A stretch of DNA of 64,000 nucleotides, from the NCBI GenBank assembly GCA_965205255.1, contig OZ242051.1:2852001-2916000 (forward strand), written 5' to 3'. This document shows, in pieces, positions 36,013 through 45,418 of the stretch. Positions within the stretch are counted from its first letter, which is position 1. The number at the start of each line of letters is the position of its first letter. This DNA comes from G965205255 sp965205255. GTDB lineage: Bacteria; Pseudomonadota; Gammaproteobacteria; Pseudomonadales; Endozoicomonadaceae. Made by a program: the position numbers and the translations under genes. The notes beneath the pieces were generated by a model, which had not been told where the DNA came from, did not search any database, and saw only the letters and a program-made list of their open reading frames with translations.

Positions 36013-39000
36013 TTGGATAAAAAGCCGTTTATTATTTCGTCAGAAAAAACTTTTGACCTTCAGGCAGCCTTTCAGGCGCTTGACTCATGTATGATTGTTG
36101 ATCGTTTTTTTTTACGACGTCAGCTGAAGTTGCTAAGGCATGATAATAAAAATTACAGTCAGCTTATTAACAAAATTAAACGTTCAGCTGAAAAAGCTTT
36201 AGCCCGAAAAAATCAGCAATATACTTTTACTTGGGATGAGCAATTACCTGTTATTCAAAAAAAACAGGAAATTGCTGAGCTTATTGATAAAAATCAGGTA
36301 GTGATTATTGCCGGAGAGACCGGTTCAGGAAAAACTACGCAGCTTCCAAAAATTTGCCTGGAGCTGAGAAGAGGAGTCTTTGGCAGTATAGGTCATACAC
36401 AGCCACGTCGTCTGGCAGCCAGAACCGTTGCAGCACGTATCGCGCAAGAGCTGGGTGTATCACCTGGGGATCTGGTGGGATATCAGGTCAGGTTTTCAGA
36501 CCAATCCACGGATAATACCTGCATAAAGTTGATGACAGATGGTATCTTGCTGGCAGAAATACAACAGGATCAACTACTAAATCAGTACGATACCCTCATT
36601 ATTGATGAGGTGCATGAACGCAGTTTAAATATCGATTTTTTACTGGGCTACATTAAACAATTACTGCCTCGGCGACCCGAATTAAAAATCATTATAACGT
36701 CTGCAACAATTGATGTTGAACGATTTTCGAAACATTTTGATGGTGCGCCAGTACTGGAAGTTTCAGGGCGTTTGTATCCGGTTCAAACCTTTTACAGGCC
36801 ACCTGAAGAATTAGATACGGATGTTACAGATAAAGATCAGTTACAGCAACAAGGCATCATAGAAGCCATTAAAGAGTTAGAGCAGCTGGAAGAAAAAGGT
36901 GCTGGCCATAGGTTAGGTGATATACTGATTTTCTTAAGCGGTGAGCGTGAAATCAGGGAAACGGCTAAACGTTTACGTCATGAAAAATTTCAGTATGCTG
37001 AAGTATTGCCACTTTATGCCCGTCTCAGTGTTGTTGAACAGCAACGGATTTTTCACCCTAAAGGTAAAGGGCGTCGAATTATTTTGGCAACCAATGTTGC
37101 AGAAACATCACTGACGGTTCCTGGGATAAGGTATGTCATTGATGCAGGTTTTGCCAGGATCAGCCGTTATAGTGTTCATTCAAAAGTCCAGAGATTACCC
37201 GTAGAACCAGTTTCACAGGCTTCTGCCAATCAGCGAAAAGGCCGTTGTGGCCGTTTGTCAGAGGGCATATGTATAAGACTGTATTCAGAAGAAGACTTTA
37301 ATAGTCGCCCACTGTTTACTGATGCAGAAATTCTCAGAACCAGTTTAGCATCTGTCATATTACAGATGTTAAACATCAGGCTAGGAAGCATAGATAATTT
37401 TGCATTCCTTGATATGCCCAGTTCTAGAGCAATTAACGACGGATTTAAACTACTGCAAGAATTAGGGGCAGTTAACAAACAGCACAAGCTGACAGGTATC
37501 GGACGCCAGCTGGCACGTTTACCGCTGGACCCGAGAATGGGTCGCATGCTGATCGCAGGAGCTAAAGAGTCTGCGCTGGCTGAAGTGCTTATTGTTGTCA
37601 GTGCCCTGAGCATCCAAGATCCAAGAGAACGTCCGCAAGATAAGCGTCAGTCAGCGGATGAAAAGCATGGCGAGTTTGCTGATGAGCATTCTGATTTTCT
37701 TACTTTAATTAATTTGTGGCAGTGGTTCGAAAAGCACCGTGAAGAATTGACGCAAAACCAATTTCGTAAATTATGCAAACAATACTTTTTGAACTTTATG
37801 CGTATGCGGGAGTGGCGTGATATGCACAGGCAACTTCTTATTGCCTGTAAAGGACTGTCGTTTACTTTAAACAAAGCTCCGGCAGATTATGTAGCCATTC
37901 ACAAATCTTTGCTCTCAGGGTTGTTAACACATATTGGCCTCAAGCACACAGAGGCTGATTATCAGGGAGTGCGAAACAGAAAATTTTGGGTGGCACCTGG
38001 TTCTGTGTTGTTTAAGAAAAAACCTAAATGGTGTATGGCTGCCGAGTTACTGGAAACATCCAGACTATTTGCAAGACAGGTAGCAAAGATTGAACCTGAA
38101 TGGATAGAACCACTGGCGATGCCATTGGTTAAACGTACAGTTCTTGATCCTCACTGGGAGCGAAAGCGTTCTCAGGTAGTGGCGACAGAACAAGTCGTGC
38201 TATATGGTTTGCTGATTTCAAAACATAAAGTGAATTACGGGCAAGCGAACCCAAAAGAATCCCGTGAAATTTTTATCAGAAAGGCGTTAGTGGAAGGAGA
38301 TTTTTTTACAAAACAACCTTTTTTTGTAAAAAACAAAAAGCTTATTGCTGAGCTTGAATTGCTTGAGGATAAGGTTAGAAAAAAGGATATTCTTGTCGAT
38401 GATGAAATTGTTTTCTCCTTTTATAACGAACATCTGCCCGAAAATGTATATAGTGGTAAAACGCTGGATCAATGGCTAAAGAATAATCATGATGGTCAGA
38501 ATGCGCTTGGTCTGATGAAAGAACATTTGATGCAGCGCTCTGCTGATGATGCAGATGAAAAAAACTATCCTGAAAGTATAAAAATAGAAGGTTCTGATGT
38601 TAAATTATCGTATGTATTTTCACCAGGTGAAGAAGATGATGGAGTCACTATACATCTGCCGTTACCTTTACTTTCCCGTTTTTCAGATTATCGTGCTGAG
38701 TGGCTTACTCCAGGTTTGTTGTACGATAAAGTTATCGGTCTGATCCGAACATTACCTAAAGCACTTCGCAAAAATTTTATTCCGGCACCTGATTTTTCCA
38801 GAGCGGTGACCCAAACACTCAGTCCTTGTGACGAACCTTTGCTACCGATTTTGTCAGAAAAGCTATTTAAAATGACAGGTGTGCGTGTGCCGGTTGACGC
38901 TTGGTCGCCAGACCAGCTGGATAATTACCTTAAAATGAACATCTATGTATTAGATGAGCATGGGAAAATTTTGGGCAAAGATAGAAATCTTTCATTACTG

Positions 39001-39930
39001 AGGAAAAAATTTGCAGGAAAAGAACAGTTTGATTTTAAAGTACTTAAAGATAGTCGCTGGGAACAGCAAGGGTTAACAGATTGGTCGTTTGGCGAGCTGC
39101 CAGAAAGTGTAACTATTAAAAAAGCCGGTTTACAGTTCACCAGTTATCCTGCTTTGGTAGATAAACATGACTGTGTTGATCTTACGTTGTTTGAAAATAA
39201 AGCACTGGCAAAACAGTCCATGCGTCTTGGGCTGGCAAGGCTCATTGCCTTGCAGCTTTCTAATGTATTGAAGCATATGACAGGTTCACTTAAGCATCTG
39301 GATAAAATCTGCATATTGGGTCTGAATATTTTAACCAAATCGAAATTGGTGAACGATATTACTTATCTGGTGATTAGTGAAGTTTTTCTCAGTGATGAGT
39401 CAGAATGGCCTCGTACTGATGAAAAATTCAGGGCTTTGGTGGAAAGTCGTCGGAGCGATGTGGTTGAACAAGGTGAGAAAATTCAAGATCTATTGATGTC
39501 TGTCATGACATCGTATCATTCGCTTATGAAACGCTTAAAAAATCAGGTTTCTCTTTCTATTGCTTTTTCCATGAGTGATATCAAATGTCAGCTCCAAAAC
39601 CTTATTTCCCAAGATTTTTTACAGAAAACACCGGGGCAATGGCTGAGAGAATATCCACGATATTTAAATGCCATAGATATACGATTGCGTAAAATAGGTG
39701 AAAATGGTAGAAAAGATCAGCTTTTTGCTCAGCAATTACAAGACTGCTGGCAAGCATGGTGTGAGTGCAAAGAACACCTTGAAAAGCAAAATCGTTATGA
39801 TGAAAATCTTGAGTTTTACCGTTGGATGCTGGAAGAGTACAGAGTATCTCTATTTGCTCAAACTTTGAAAACAAAGTTTCCCGTATCATCCAAGCGACTG
39901 AAAAAGGTTTGGAATGAGATAGAAAAATAG
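36013..39930 (+). CDS. hrpA: ATP-dependent RNA helicase HrpA
   Basis: 1305 residues, close to E. coli HrpA (~1300). It starts at TTG 36013. Motif I GETGSGKTTQ (101-110), TQPRRLAART (motif Ia), motif II DEVH (198-201), SATIDV (motif III) and QRKGRCGR (motif VI) identify a DExH helicase; the C-terminal DUF3418 region fills the rest. The usual DEAH box reads DEVH here, a mild change. In E. coli it rescues stalled and collided ribosomes. It is a single-gene unit. Confidence 0.95.
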   Translation: MDKKPFIISSEKTFDLQAAFQALDSCMIVDRFFLRRQLKLLRHDNKNYSQLINKIKRSAEKALARKNQQYTFTWDEQLPVIQKKQEIAELIDKNQVVIIAGETGSGKTTQLPKICLELRRGVFGSIGHTQPRRLAARTVAARIAQELGVSPGDLVGYQVRFSDQSTDNTCIKLMTDGILLAEIQQDQLLNQYDTLIIDEVHERSLNIDFLLGYIKQLLPRRPELKIIITSATIDVERFSKHFDGAPVLEVSGRLYPVQTFYRPPEELDTDVTDKDQLQQQGIIEAIKELEQLEEKGAGHRLGDILIFLSGEREIRETAKRLRHEKFQYAEVLPLYARLSVVEQQRIFHPKGKGRRIILATNVAETSLTVPGIRYVIDAGFARISRYSVHSKVQRLPVEPVSQASANQRKGRCGRLSEGICIRLYSEEDFNSRPLFTDAEILRTSLASVILQMLNIRLGSIDNFAFLDMPSSRAINDGFKLLQELGAVNKQHKLTGIGRQLARLPLDPRMGRMLIAGAKESALAEVLIVVSALSIQDPRERPQDKRQSADEKHGEFADEHSDFLTLINLWQWFEKHREELTQNQFRKLCKQYFLNFMRMREWRDMHRQLLIACKGLSFTLNKAPADYVAIHKSLLSGLLTHIGLKHTEADYQGVRNRKFWVAPGSVLFKKKPKWCMAAELLETSRLFARQVAKIEPEWIEPLAMPLVKRTVLDPHWERKRSQVVATEQVVLYGLLISKHKVNYGQANPKESREIFIRKALVEGDFFTKQPFFVKNKKLIAELELLEDKVRKKDILVDDEIVFSFYNEHLPENVYSGKTLDQWLKNNHDGQNALGLMKEHLMQRSADDADEKNYPESIKIEGSDVKLSYVFSPGEEDDGVTIHLPLPLLSRFSDYRAEWLTPGLLYDKVIGLIRTLPKALRKNFIPAPDFSRAVTQTLSPCDEPLLPILSEKLFKMTGVRVPVDAWSPDQLDNYLKMNIYVLDEHGKILGKDRNLSLLRKKFAGKEQFDFKVLKDSRWEQQGLTDWSFGELPESVTIKKAGLQFTSYPALVDKHDCVDLTLFENKALAKQSMRLGLARLIALQLSNVLKHMTGSLKHLDKICILGLNILTKSKLVNDITYLVISEVFLSDESEWPRTDEKFRALVESRRSDVVEQGEKIQDLLMSVMTSYHSLMKRLKNQVSLSIAFSMSDIKCQLQNLISQDFLQKTPGQWLREYPRYLNAIDIRLRKIGENGRKDQLFAQQLQDCWQAWCECKEHLEKQNRYDENLEFYRWMLEEYRVSLFAQTLKTKFPVSSKRLKKVWNEIEK

Positions 39931-39997
39931 CGGTTGGTATATACAAAGAAATTAAAATTCAGGTGTTTATTATAAATAACTAATTCTCGCTACTATT

Positions 39998-40056
39998 TAT
40001 TATAAGTACTGTTATTACAAGTACTGTTATTACAAGTACTGTTATTACAAATACTG
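39998..40056. repeat. 15-bp tandem repeat, about four copies
   Basis: Unit TATTACAAGTACTGT at 40013-40027 and 40028-40042 exactly, with one-base variants at 39998-40012 (TATTATAAG) and 40043-40056 (TATTACAAATACTG). It is in the intergenic region after hrpA and could vary in copy number by slippage. Confidence 0.9.
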
Positions 40057-40263
40057 AACCTAATGCCAGAGAGTATACTAGGTTAACTTACTGTATAGCG
40101 CTAAAGAAAGAACTGATTGCCACCCACATTAATCAATCGCTCGTGGTGCTCAATTTTATGAAACTACAAATCATAAAAAACATAGATTCACCGACAGTAA
40201 TTTCTATTGCAGTCTAAAAACGGCACAATGGCAATAAACATCTGATGTACAGAGCATTTTCAA

Positions 40264-40350
40264 AGTTAGATTTGAGCTTGAGTTACCAAAAAACCAATGA
40301 TGTTGATACATAATTTAGCAAGTAGGGGACTATTACTACGTAAAAATATC
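40264..40350. repeat. Diverged relic shared with 61.79 kb
   Basis: TTAGATTTGAGCTTGAGTTA, CCAAAAAACCAATG, TTTAGCAAGTAGGGGACTAT and ACGTAAAAATATC align in order with 61785-61868. It looks like an old copy of the same mobile or repeat sequence. The rest of the 470-base hrpA-uvrA gap (40057-40263) shows no gene. Confidence 0.55.
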
Positions 40351-40400
40351 TGTAGTATTGTTATAATGAGAGGTCACATTTATATTGGAACAGATCCGTT

Positions 40401-43229
40401 GTGGAAAAAATAGTCGTTCGTGGGGCTCGTACTCATAATCTAAAGGATATTGATGTTGAATTTCCTAGAAATAAATTGGTTGTTATCACAGGGCTATCGG
40501 GGTCAGGTAAGTCCTCACTAGCTTTTGATACTTTGTATGCAGAAGGGCAACGTCGATATGTAGAGTCATTGTCGTCTTATGCGCGCCAGTTTCTTTCAAT
40601 GATGGAAAAGCCTGACGTTGATCATATCGAAGGGCTTTCACCAGCTATTTCTATTGAGCAAAAGGCGACCAGTCATAACCCACGTTCAACAGTGGGTACC
40701 GTGACGGAAATATACGATTATTTGCGTCTTCTTTTTGCTCGTGCGGGTATACCTCATTGTCCCGAACACGATCAGCCACTGCAGGCGCAAACTATCAGCC
40801 AGATGGTGGACAAGGTGTTAGCATTGCCTGAAGGTAAAAAGGTTATGTTATTAGCTCCGATAGTGCGGGCAAGAAAAGGTGAACATGTTCATGTGTTACA
40901 TAATCTGCAACAACAGGGTTTCATACGTGCACGGATAGACGGTATTGTAACAGATCTTGATAGTCTACCTAATCTGGATAAAAACAAAAAACATACCATT
41001 GAAGTAGTAGTTGACCGGTTTAAAGTGCGTAGCGACATAGCTCAACGGCTGGCAGAATCATTTGAAACAGCATTGAACTTAACGCAAGGCTTGGCCTTGA
41101 TCATGTTTATGGATAATGAATCGCAGGAACCCATAGTTTTTTCATCACGTTTTGCCTGCACACTGTGTGGTTATAGCCTGGAAGAACTTGAACCTCGGTT
41201 GTTTTCGTTTAATAACCCTGCTGGTGCCTGTACTTTTTGTGATGGACTAGGTATTAAACAATTTTTTGATCCGGAACTGATTGTATTTGCTCCGGAGTTA
41301 ACCCTGGGTGAAGGTGCTATCAGAGGGTGGGACAGACGAAGTATTTATTATTTTCACATGCTCAAGTCGTTGGCTTTACATTTTAAGTTTGATTTGGACA
41401 CACCTTTTAAAGAACTGCCTGAAAACATTCAGAAAATTTTATTGTATGGCTCAAAAAATGAAGAAATTAAATTTGAATATATCACAGATCGGGGTCGCTC
41501 CATAAATCGAAAACATCCGTTTGAAGGCGTTATTCCCAATTTTGAACGACGTTATAAAGATACTGATTCATCCTCTGTACGAGAAGATCTAGCGCGGTTT
41601 CTTGTGCAAAAAAAGTGTCCTGAATGTCGAGGGACAAGACTTAAAAAAGAAGCACGTCATGTGTTTGTCGATAAACTCACGCTACCCGAAGTGACAGAGC
41701 TTTCCGTTGAACATGCTTTACAAGTGCTTGAGAAGCTGACTTTGTCTGGTCAACGGGCTAAAGTGGCAGAGAAAATTTTAAAAGAAGTCAGTGAACGATT
41801 ACAATTTTTGATTAATGTTGGATTAAACTATTTAACTCTTAGTCGTAGTGCAGATACTCTATCAGGCGGAGAAGCACAACGGATACGTTTAGCTAGCCAA
41901 ATTGGTGCAGGCTTGACAGGGGTCATGTATATTCTAGACGAGCCGTCTATAGGGCTGCACCAGCGTGATAATGATAGATTATTGAAAACGCTGGTTAAGT
42001 TGCGCGATATTGGTAATACCGTGATTGTTGTTGAGCATGATGAAGAGGCAATCCGCTCTGCTGACTATGTACTTGATATAGGTCCTGGTGCAGGTGTTCA
42101 CGGAGGGCGTGTTATGGCATCAGGTTCACCTGAGAGTATTATGGCTTGCGAAAAGTCATTAACAGGGCAATACCTTTCAGGTAAAAAAGTTATTCCAGTA
42201 CCCTCGACCCGTCATACGAGGAATAAGAAAAAAACATTGGTTTTAAAGGGGTGTACAGGGAATAATCTGAAAAATGTAACATTAACTATTCCTTCAGGTT
42301 TAATAACTTGTATTACTGGAGTTTCTGGATCTGGCAAGTCTACGCTTATTAACCAGACATTGTATCCGGTAGTAGCGACCGAACTAAATGGTGCAACTAC
42401 ATTGACATCATCACCCTTTGAGAGTGTATCGGGGCTCACTCATTTTGATAAATGTATTGATATTGATCAAAGCCCTATTGGAAGAACACCACGTTCTAAC
42501 CCAGCCACTTATACAGGTATATTTACTGGAATAAGAGAGCTGTTTGCATCAACAGAGGAAGCAAGATTAAGAGGGTATAAGCCAGGTCGATTCAGTTTCA
42601 ATGTCAGGGGGGGGCGTTGTGAGGCTTGCCAGGGTGATGGTGTGGTACGTGTCGAAATGCATTTTCTTCCTGATATTTATGTACCTTGTGATGTATGTAA
42701 AGGTAAGCGTTATAATAGGGAAACACTTGAGGTGACGTACAAAGGTAAAACTATTGCTGAAGTATTGTCAATGACCGTTGAAGACGCGTTAGTATTTTTT
42801 AACCCTATTCCTGCATTAAAGCGTAAACTAGACACATTAATGGACGTTGGGTTGTCGTATATTAAGCTGGGTCAGAATGCGACAACATTATCAGGTGGAG
42901 AAGCGCAGCGAGTAAAGCTAGCTAAAGAGCTTTCCAAACGAGATACGGGGAAAACGATCTATTTGCTGGATGAGCCTACAACGGGATTGCACTTTGAAGA
43001 TATTAAACAGTTACTCAGCGTACTGGAATGTCTCCGTAGTCATGGTAATACTATTGTGATTATTGAGCATAACCTGGATGTTGTTAAAGTGGCAGACTGG
43101 GTGATAGATCTGGGTCCAGAAGGTGGTGATGGAGGTGGAACAATTATAGCTGAGGGTACACCAGAGGAGATAAGCAAAATTAAAGCCTCGCATACTGGAC
43201 GGTTTTTAAAATCACTACTAACTCTTTAA
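40401..43229 (+). CDS. uvrA: Excinuclease ABC subunit A
   Basis: 942 residues, full length, starting at GTG (MEKIVVRGARTHNLK is the usual opening). Two ABC units are seen: GLSGSGKSSLAFDT and LSGGEAQRIRLA in the first, GVSGSGKSTLINQT and LSGGEAQRVKLA in the second. Zinc-finger cysteines are CTLCGY/CTFCDG and CEACQGDG/CDVCKGKRY. It detects bulky DNA damage for nucleotide excision repair. A TATAAT box at 40362-40367 may belong to its promoter; no clear LexA box is seen. The usually divergent ssb gene is absent. Confidence 0.97.
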   Translation: MEKIVVRGARTHNLKDIDVEFPRNKLVVITGLSGSGKSSLAFDTLYAEGQRRYVESLSSYARQFLSMMEKPDVDHIEGLSPAISIEQKATSHNPRSTVGTVTEIYDYLRLLFARAGIPHCPEHDQPLQAQTISQMVDKVLALPEGKKVMLLAPIVRARKGEHVHVLHNLQQQGFIRARIDGIVTDLDSLPNLDKNKKHTIEVVVDRFKVRSDIAQRLAESFETALNLTQGLALIMFMDNESQEPIVFSSRFACTLCGYSLEELEPRLFSFNNPAGACTFCDGLGIKQFFDPELIVFAPELTLGEGAIRGWDRRSIYYFHMLKSLALHFKFDLDTPFKELPENIQKILLYGSKNEEIKFEYITDRGRSINRKHPFEGVIPNFERRYKDTDSSSVREDLARFLVQKKCPECRGTRLKKEARHVFVDKLTLPEVTELSVEHALQVLEKLTLSGQRAKVAEKILKEVSERLQFLINVGLNYLTLSRSADTLSGGEAQRIRLASQIGAGLTGVMYILDEPSIGLHQRDNDRLLKTLVKLRDIGNTVIVVEHDEEAIRSADYVLDIGPGAGVHGGRVMASGSPESIMACEKSLTGQYLSGKKVIPVPSTRHTRNKKKTLVLKGCTGNNLKNVTLTIPSGLITCITGVSGSGKSTLINQTLYPVVATELNGATTLTSSPFESVSGLTHFDKCIDIDQSPIGRTPRSNPATYTGIFTGIRELFASTEEARLRGYKPGRFSFNVRGGRCEACQGDGVVRVEMHFLPDIYVPCDVCKGKRYNRETLEVTYKGKTIAEVLSMTVEDALVFFNPIPALKRKLDTLMDVGLSYIKLGQNATTLSGGEAQRVKLAKELSKRDTGKTIYLLDEPTTGLHFEDIKQLLSVLECLRSHGNTIVIIEHNLDVVKVADWVIDLGPEGGDGGGTIIAEGTPEEISKIKASHTGRFLKSLLTL

Positions 43230-43247
43230 ATAATGGTGGAGTCTGTT

Positions 43248-43403
43248 ATGAACAGTGATGATGATTTTTCTTTTGATGTACAAAAAAGGCCAGAGGATCA
43301 TCCTGCCCGTAAAAAGCAAGATCTGAAGTTGGCTTTGATTGCTGGTATAACTGTCATTGTGGTTATTGCTCTGGTTATAACGGCGTGGGTTTACTGGATT
43401 TAA
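43248..43403 (+). CDS. Small membrane protein, 51 residues
   Basis: It starts ATG AAC AGT GAT GAT 18 bases after uvrA, with GGTGGAG about 7 bases upstream. An acidic then basic N-terminal half (DDDFSFDVQKRPEDHPARKK) precedes one strong membrane helix (residues ~28-50, LALIAGITVIVVIALVITAW) ending VYWI. A terminator follows at 43466, so uvrA and this gene may share a transcript. The function is unknown. The start signal and composition make it a plausible real gene. Confidence 0.65.
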   Translation: MNSDDDFSFDVQKRPEDHPARKKQDLKLALIAGITVIVVIALVITAWVYWI

Positions 43404-43465
43404 TGAAACAACATATATAAATAGATTTTTATTTCTTCTTGGCTTTTGGTTTTTTAATGTAAGAA

Positions 43466-43488
43466 GGCTGTATTTTACAGTCTTTTTC
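43466..43488 (+). terminator. Intrinsic terminator after uvrA and the small membrane gene
   Basis: GGCTGTA-TTT-TACAGTC stem (43466-43482) followed by TTTTT. Short but well formed. Confidence 0.7.
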
Positions 43489-43670
43489 CTATCACAAAAC
43501 ACCTAGACCAAAACATTTGTCAGATAGAACGCTCCCGACATCGTTCGCCCAATAACTTTATGGTTAATTTGAACAGTGCGTTGGTAGCTTATACCCATCA
43601 GGAGAAAAAATCTTCGCGCAATATCGATCATACTAGCTTGTTATTGTGTAATGATATTGAACTGAGATTC

Positions 43671-43689
43671 AAAGCAGGTTTTGGTATTA
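43671..43689. repeat. End fragment of the TAATACCAAAACC miniature element
   Basis: AAAGCAGGTTTTGGTATTA; on the minus strand this is TAATACCAAAACCTGCTTT. The TAA at its tip is the stop codon of the minus-strand gene ending at 43687. Only the terminus is recognisable; the interior is missing or too diverged. Confidence 0.6.
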
Positions 43690-45258
43690 CCTTTTTGACT
43701 GAAATAATGTGGGTAGTTGTATCAGGTCTGCTTTTATGTCCGCACTGCTGTGGTGATAAATCTTTAATGCGGGCATCAACTGTTTATTCAGCCAGGCGAT
43801 ATGTTTTTGGATACTTTTAATATCTCCTGCTGAAAGTTGATAGCCTTCTGTGCAGGTTTTCTCCAGCAACTCATTTAGAGCAATAAACCGTTGATGTGTT
43901 TTTATCCCATTTAATGCTTTTATCGCTTTTTTTGCAGAAATACCCGGATTACCCCGCATTTTCTGTACAGGGTTGATAGCTTTTTCCCATGCGGACAGTT
44001 TTTTCTGATGTAATGTTTTAATAGCACCGAGAAGGTCACTGGCAGGTTTCTGTTGTGTTGGTGTAGTGCTTGATAAGGTTGGCAGGTGTAAAGTTGTGTT
44101 GGCTGGCAATAGATTACCTGAAAGTTTAAAAACAGGCGTTAATTGTTGGTTAATCCAGGTTGTCAGTTTTATTATTTCTTTATAGTCATTATCACTGATG
44201 GACTTTCTGTTATTTTTGGCAAGTAAATCTTTTAGTTGTGTAAGTTCTTCAGAGTTTTTGACTGTATCAATGGTTGTCAGAGCCTGACGTTCTTTTTTTG
44301 GACGTTTGGTTTTAGTTGTGGGTGTTTTATAGGTTTGAGCTAGGGTGTCTAGCAGACTATCAAACGCAGGTAATTGTTCATTAAGTACTCTTGTATTATT
44401 ATTATGTTCCAGTTGTTCCGGTGACAGGGGAACATCATAAATATTTTCACCGAGTTCTGTGTCTTCTATTTGAGCATAAATAGGGTCAGGTTCAGTTCCA
44501 TCTAATCCGTTTGGGTAAAATTTTTGATGATTGGCAGGTGGTTTGTTGGGTGCTTCTGCGGGTATTGAAGAAGGGACGGCATAATGATTTTTGCTGATTT
44601 CAGGGGTATAGTTTCTTGTGAAATTCAAATGGTTGTATTCATTCTCAGGTGGTTGATTAATGTCGTGTGATTGCGTGCGATCAATGTCATCAAAATTCAG
44701 CTTTCCATATTCGTTTGTGTTGTCTGTAGTGAATCGCTTAACCGGTGAGCACTGATCATAAGTATATTCATTGTTTTTTTTGCCTGAATCAGATGAAGAA
44801 GGTTGCAAATTGTGCTGATTTTTATATCGTTGAGTGTTCTCATAAACAGGCTCTTGAGTAGTAGCAGATACTTCTTTTTTTAAAGGTCCTTCGGTTTTAT
44901 CTGAATCTTTGTTTGTTGTTTTTATTAAGTCGTATTGAGATTTCAGAGATTCTGGTTTAGGTTTTACTGGAGGTTTTTGTGTCCTTTGTTCTCTTAATAA
45001 TGAAGTGGTAGTTTGTTGTTTTTTAGTTGACCTTTCAGCGAGGGCTTTGTTTGAAGGTTTTGATATAAGAACTTTTTCCTTTATTTTTGCGTTTGAGGTG
45101 TTTTTACTTTTCAAGGAAATTTGTTCAAAGATCTGAACTGCTTCTTTAACGCTTTTACCATTTAACTTCCCTTTTTGTGGGAGAGCTTGCTGATCTTCTT
45201 GGTCCTGTTCAGATTTCATAGGTCTGACACCGCCAATATCTGAAATTCTTTGTGGCAT
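43687..45258 (-). CDS. Putative secreted effector with multiple EPIYA-like/ITIM-like tyrosine motifs
   Basis: 523 residues, no signal peptide or membrane segment. The N-terminal 330 residues are hydrophilic and look disordered (rich in N, Q, K, P, S, T). They carry a string of host-kinase-type tyrosine sites: EPVYE (Tyr139), NEYTYDQ (165/167), NEYGKLNF (184), NEYNHLNF (208), NHYAVP (226), DPIYAQIED (261) and ENIYDVPL (274). These resemble EPIYA sites of CagA/Bartonella Bep-type effectors and SH2-binding motifs. The C-terminal part has two related ~60-residue helical repeats (about 338-395 and 458-518), each with W-x-NxQLxPxxK and a terminal LPTL. No secretion apparatus is in the window. Function inferred from motifs only. 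Confidence 0.75.
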   Translation of the reverse strand: MPQRISDIGGVRPMKSEQDQEDQQALPQKGKLNGKSVKEAVQIFEQISLKSKNTSNAKIKEKVLISKPSNKALAERSTKKQQTTTSLLREQRTQKPPVKPKPESLKSQYDLIKTTNKDSDKTEGPLKKEVSATTQEPVYENTQRYKNQHNLQPSSSDSGKKNNEYTYDQCSPVKRFTTDNTNEYGKLNFDDIDRTQSHDINQPPENEYNHLNFTRNYTPEISKNHYAVPSSIPAEAPNKPPANHQKFYPNGLDGTEPDPIYAQIEDTELGENIYDVPLSPEQLEHNNNTRVLNEQLPAFDSLLDTLAQTYKTPTTKTKRPKKERQALTTIDTVKNSEELTQLKDLLAKNNRKSISDNDYKEIIKLTTWINQQLTPVFKLSGNLLPANTTLHLPTLSSTTPTQQKPASDLLGAIKTLHQKKLSAWEKAINPVQKMRGNPGISAKKAIKALNGIKTHQRFIALNELLEKTCTEGYQLSAGDIKSIQKHIAWLNKQLMPALKIYHHSSADIKADLIQLPTLFQSKR

Positions 45259-45418
45259 TGTAGTTTTCCGTTGTTGCTGCCGAGGCTTGTACTTGTAATA
45301 ATGACATATATAAGTATAAATAAGTGTTTTTTTATATATATATACGTATCTATTTGTATATGGTTTTCATTTAGAATTGAAGATTCATCAGCTAAACATA
45401 CTGGATAATATCAGGTTT

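Noticed and set aside
39998..40056. CRISPR array
   Set aside because: The units are 15 bp and directly adjacent, with no spacers and no cas genes.
40339..40400. LexA (SOS) box upstream of uvrA
   Set aside because: ATCTGTAGTATTGTTATAAT has only one good half-site; the CTGT-N8-ACAG pattern is not met.
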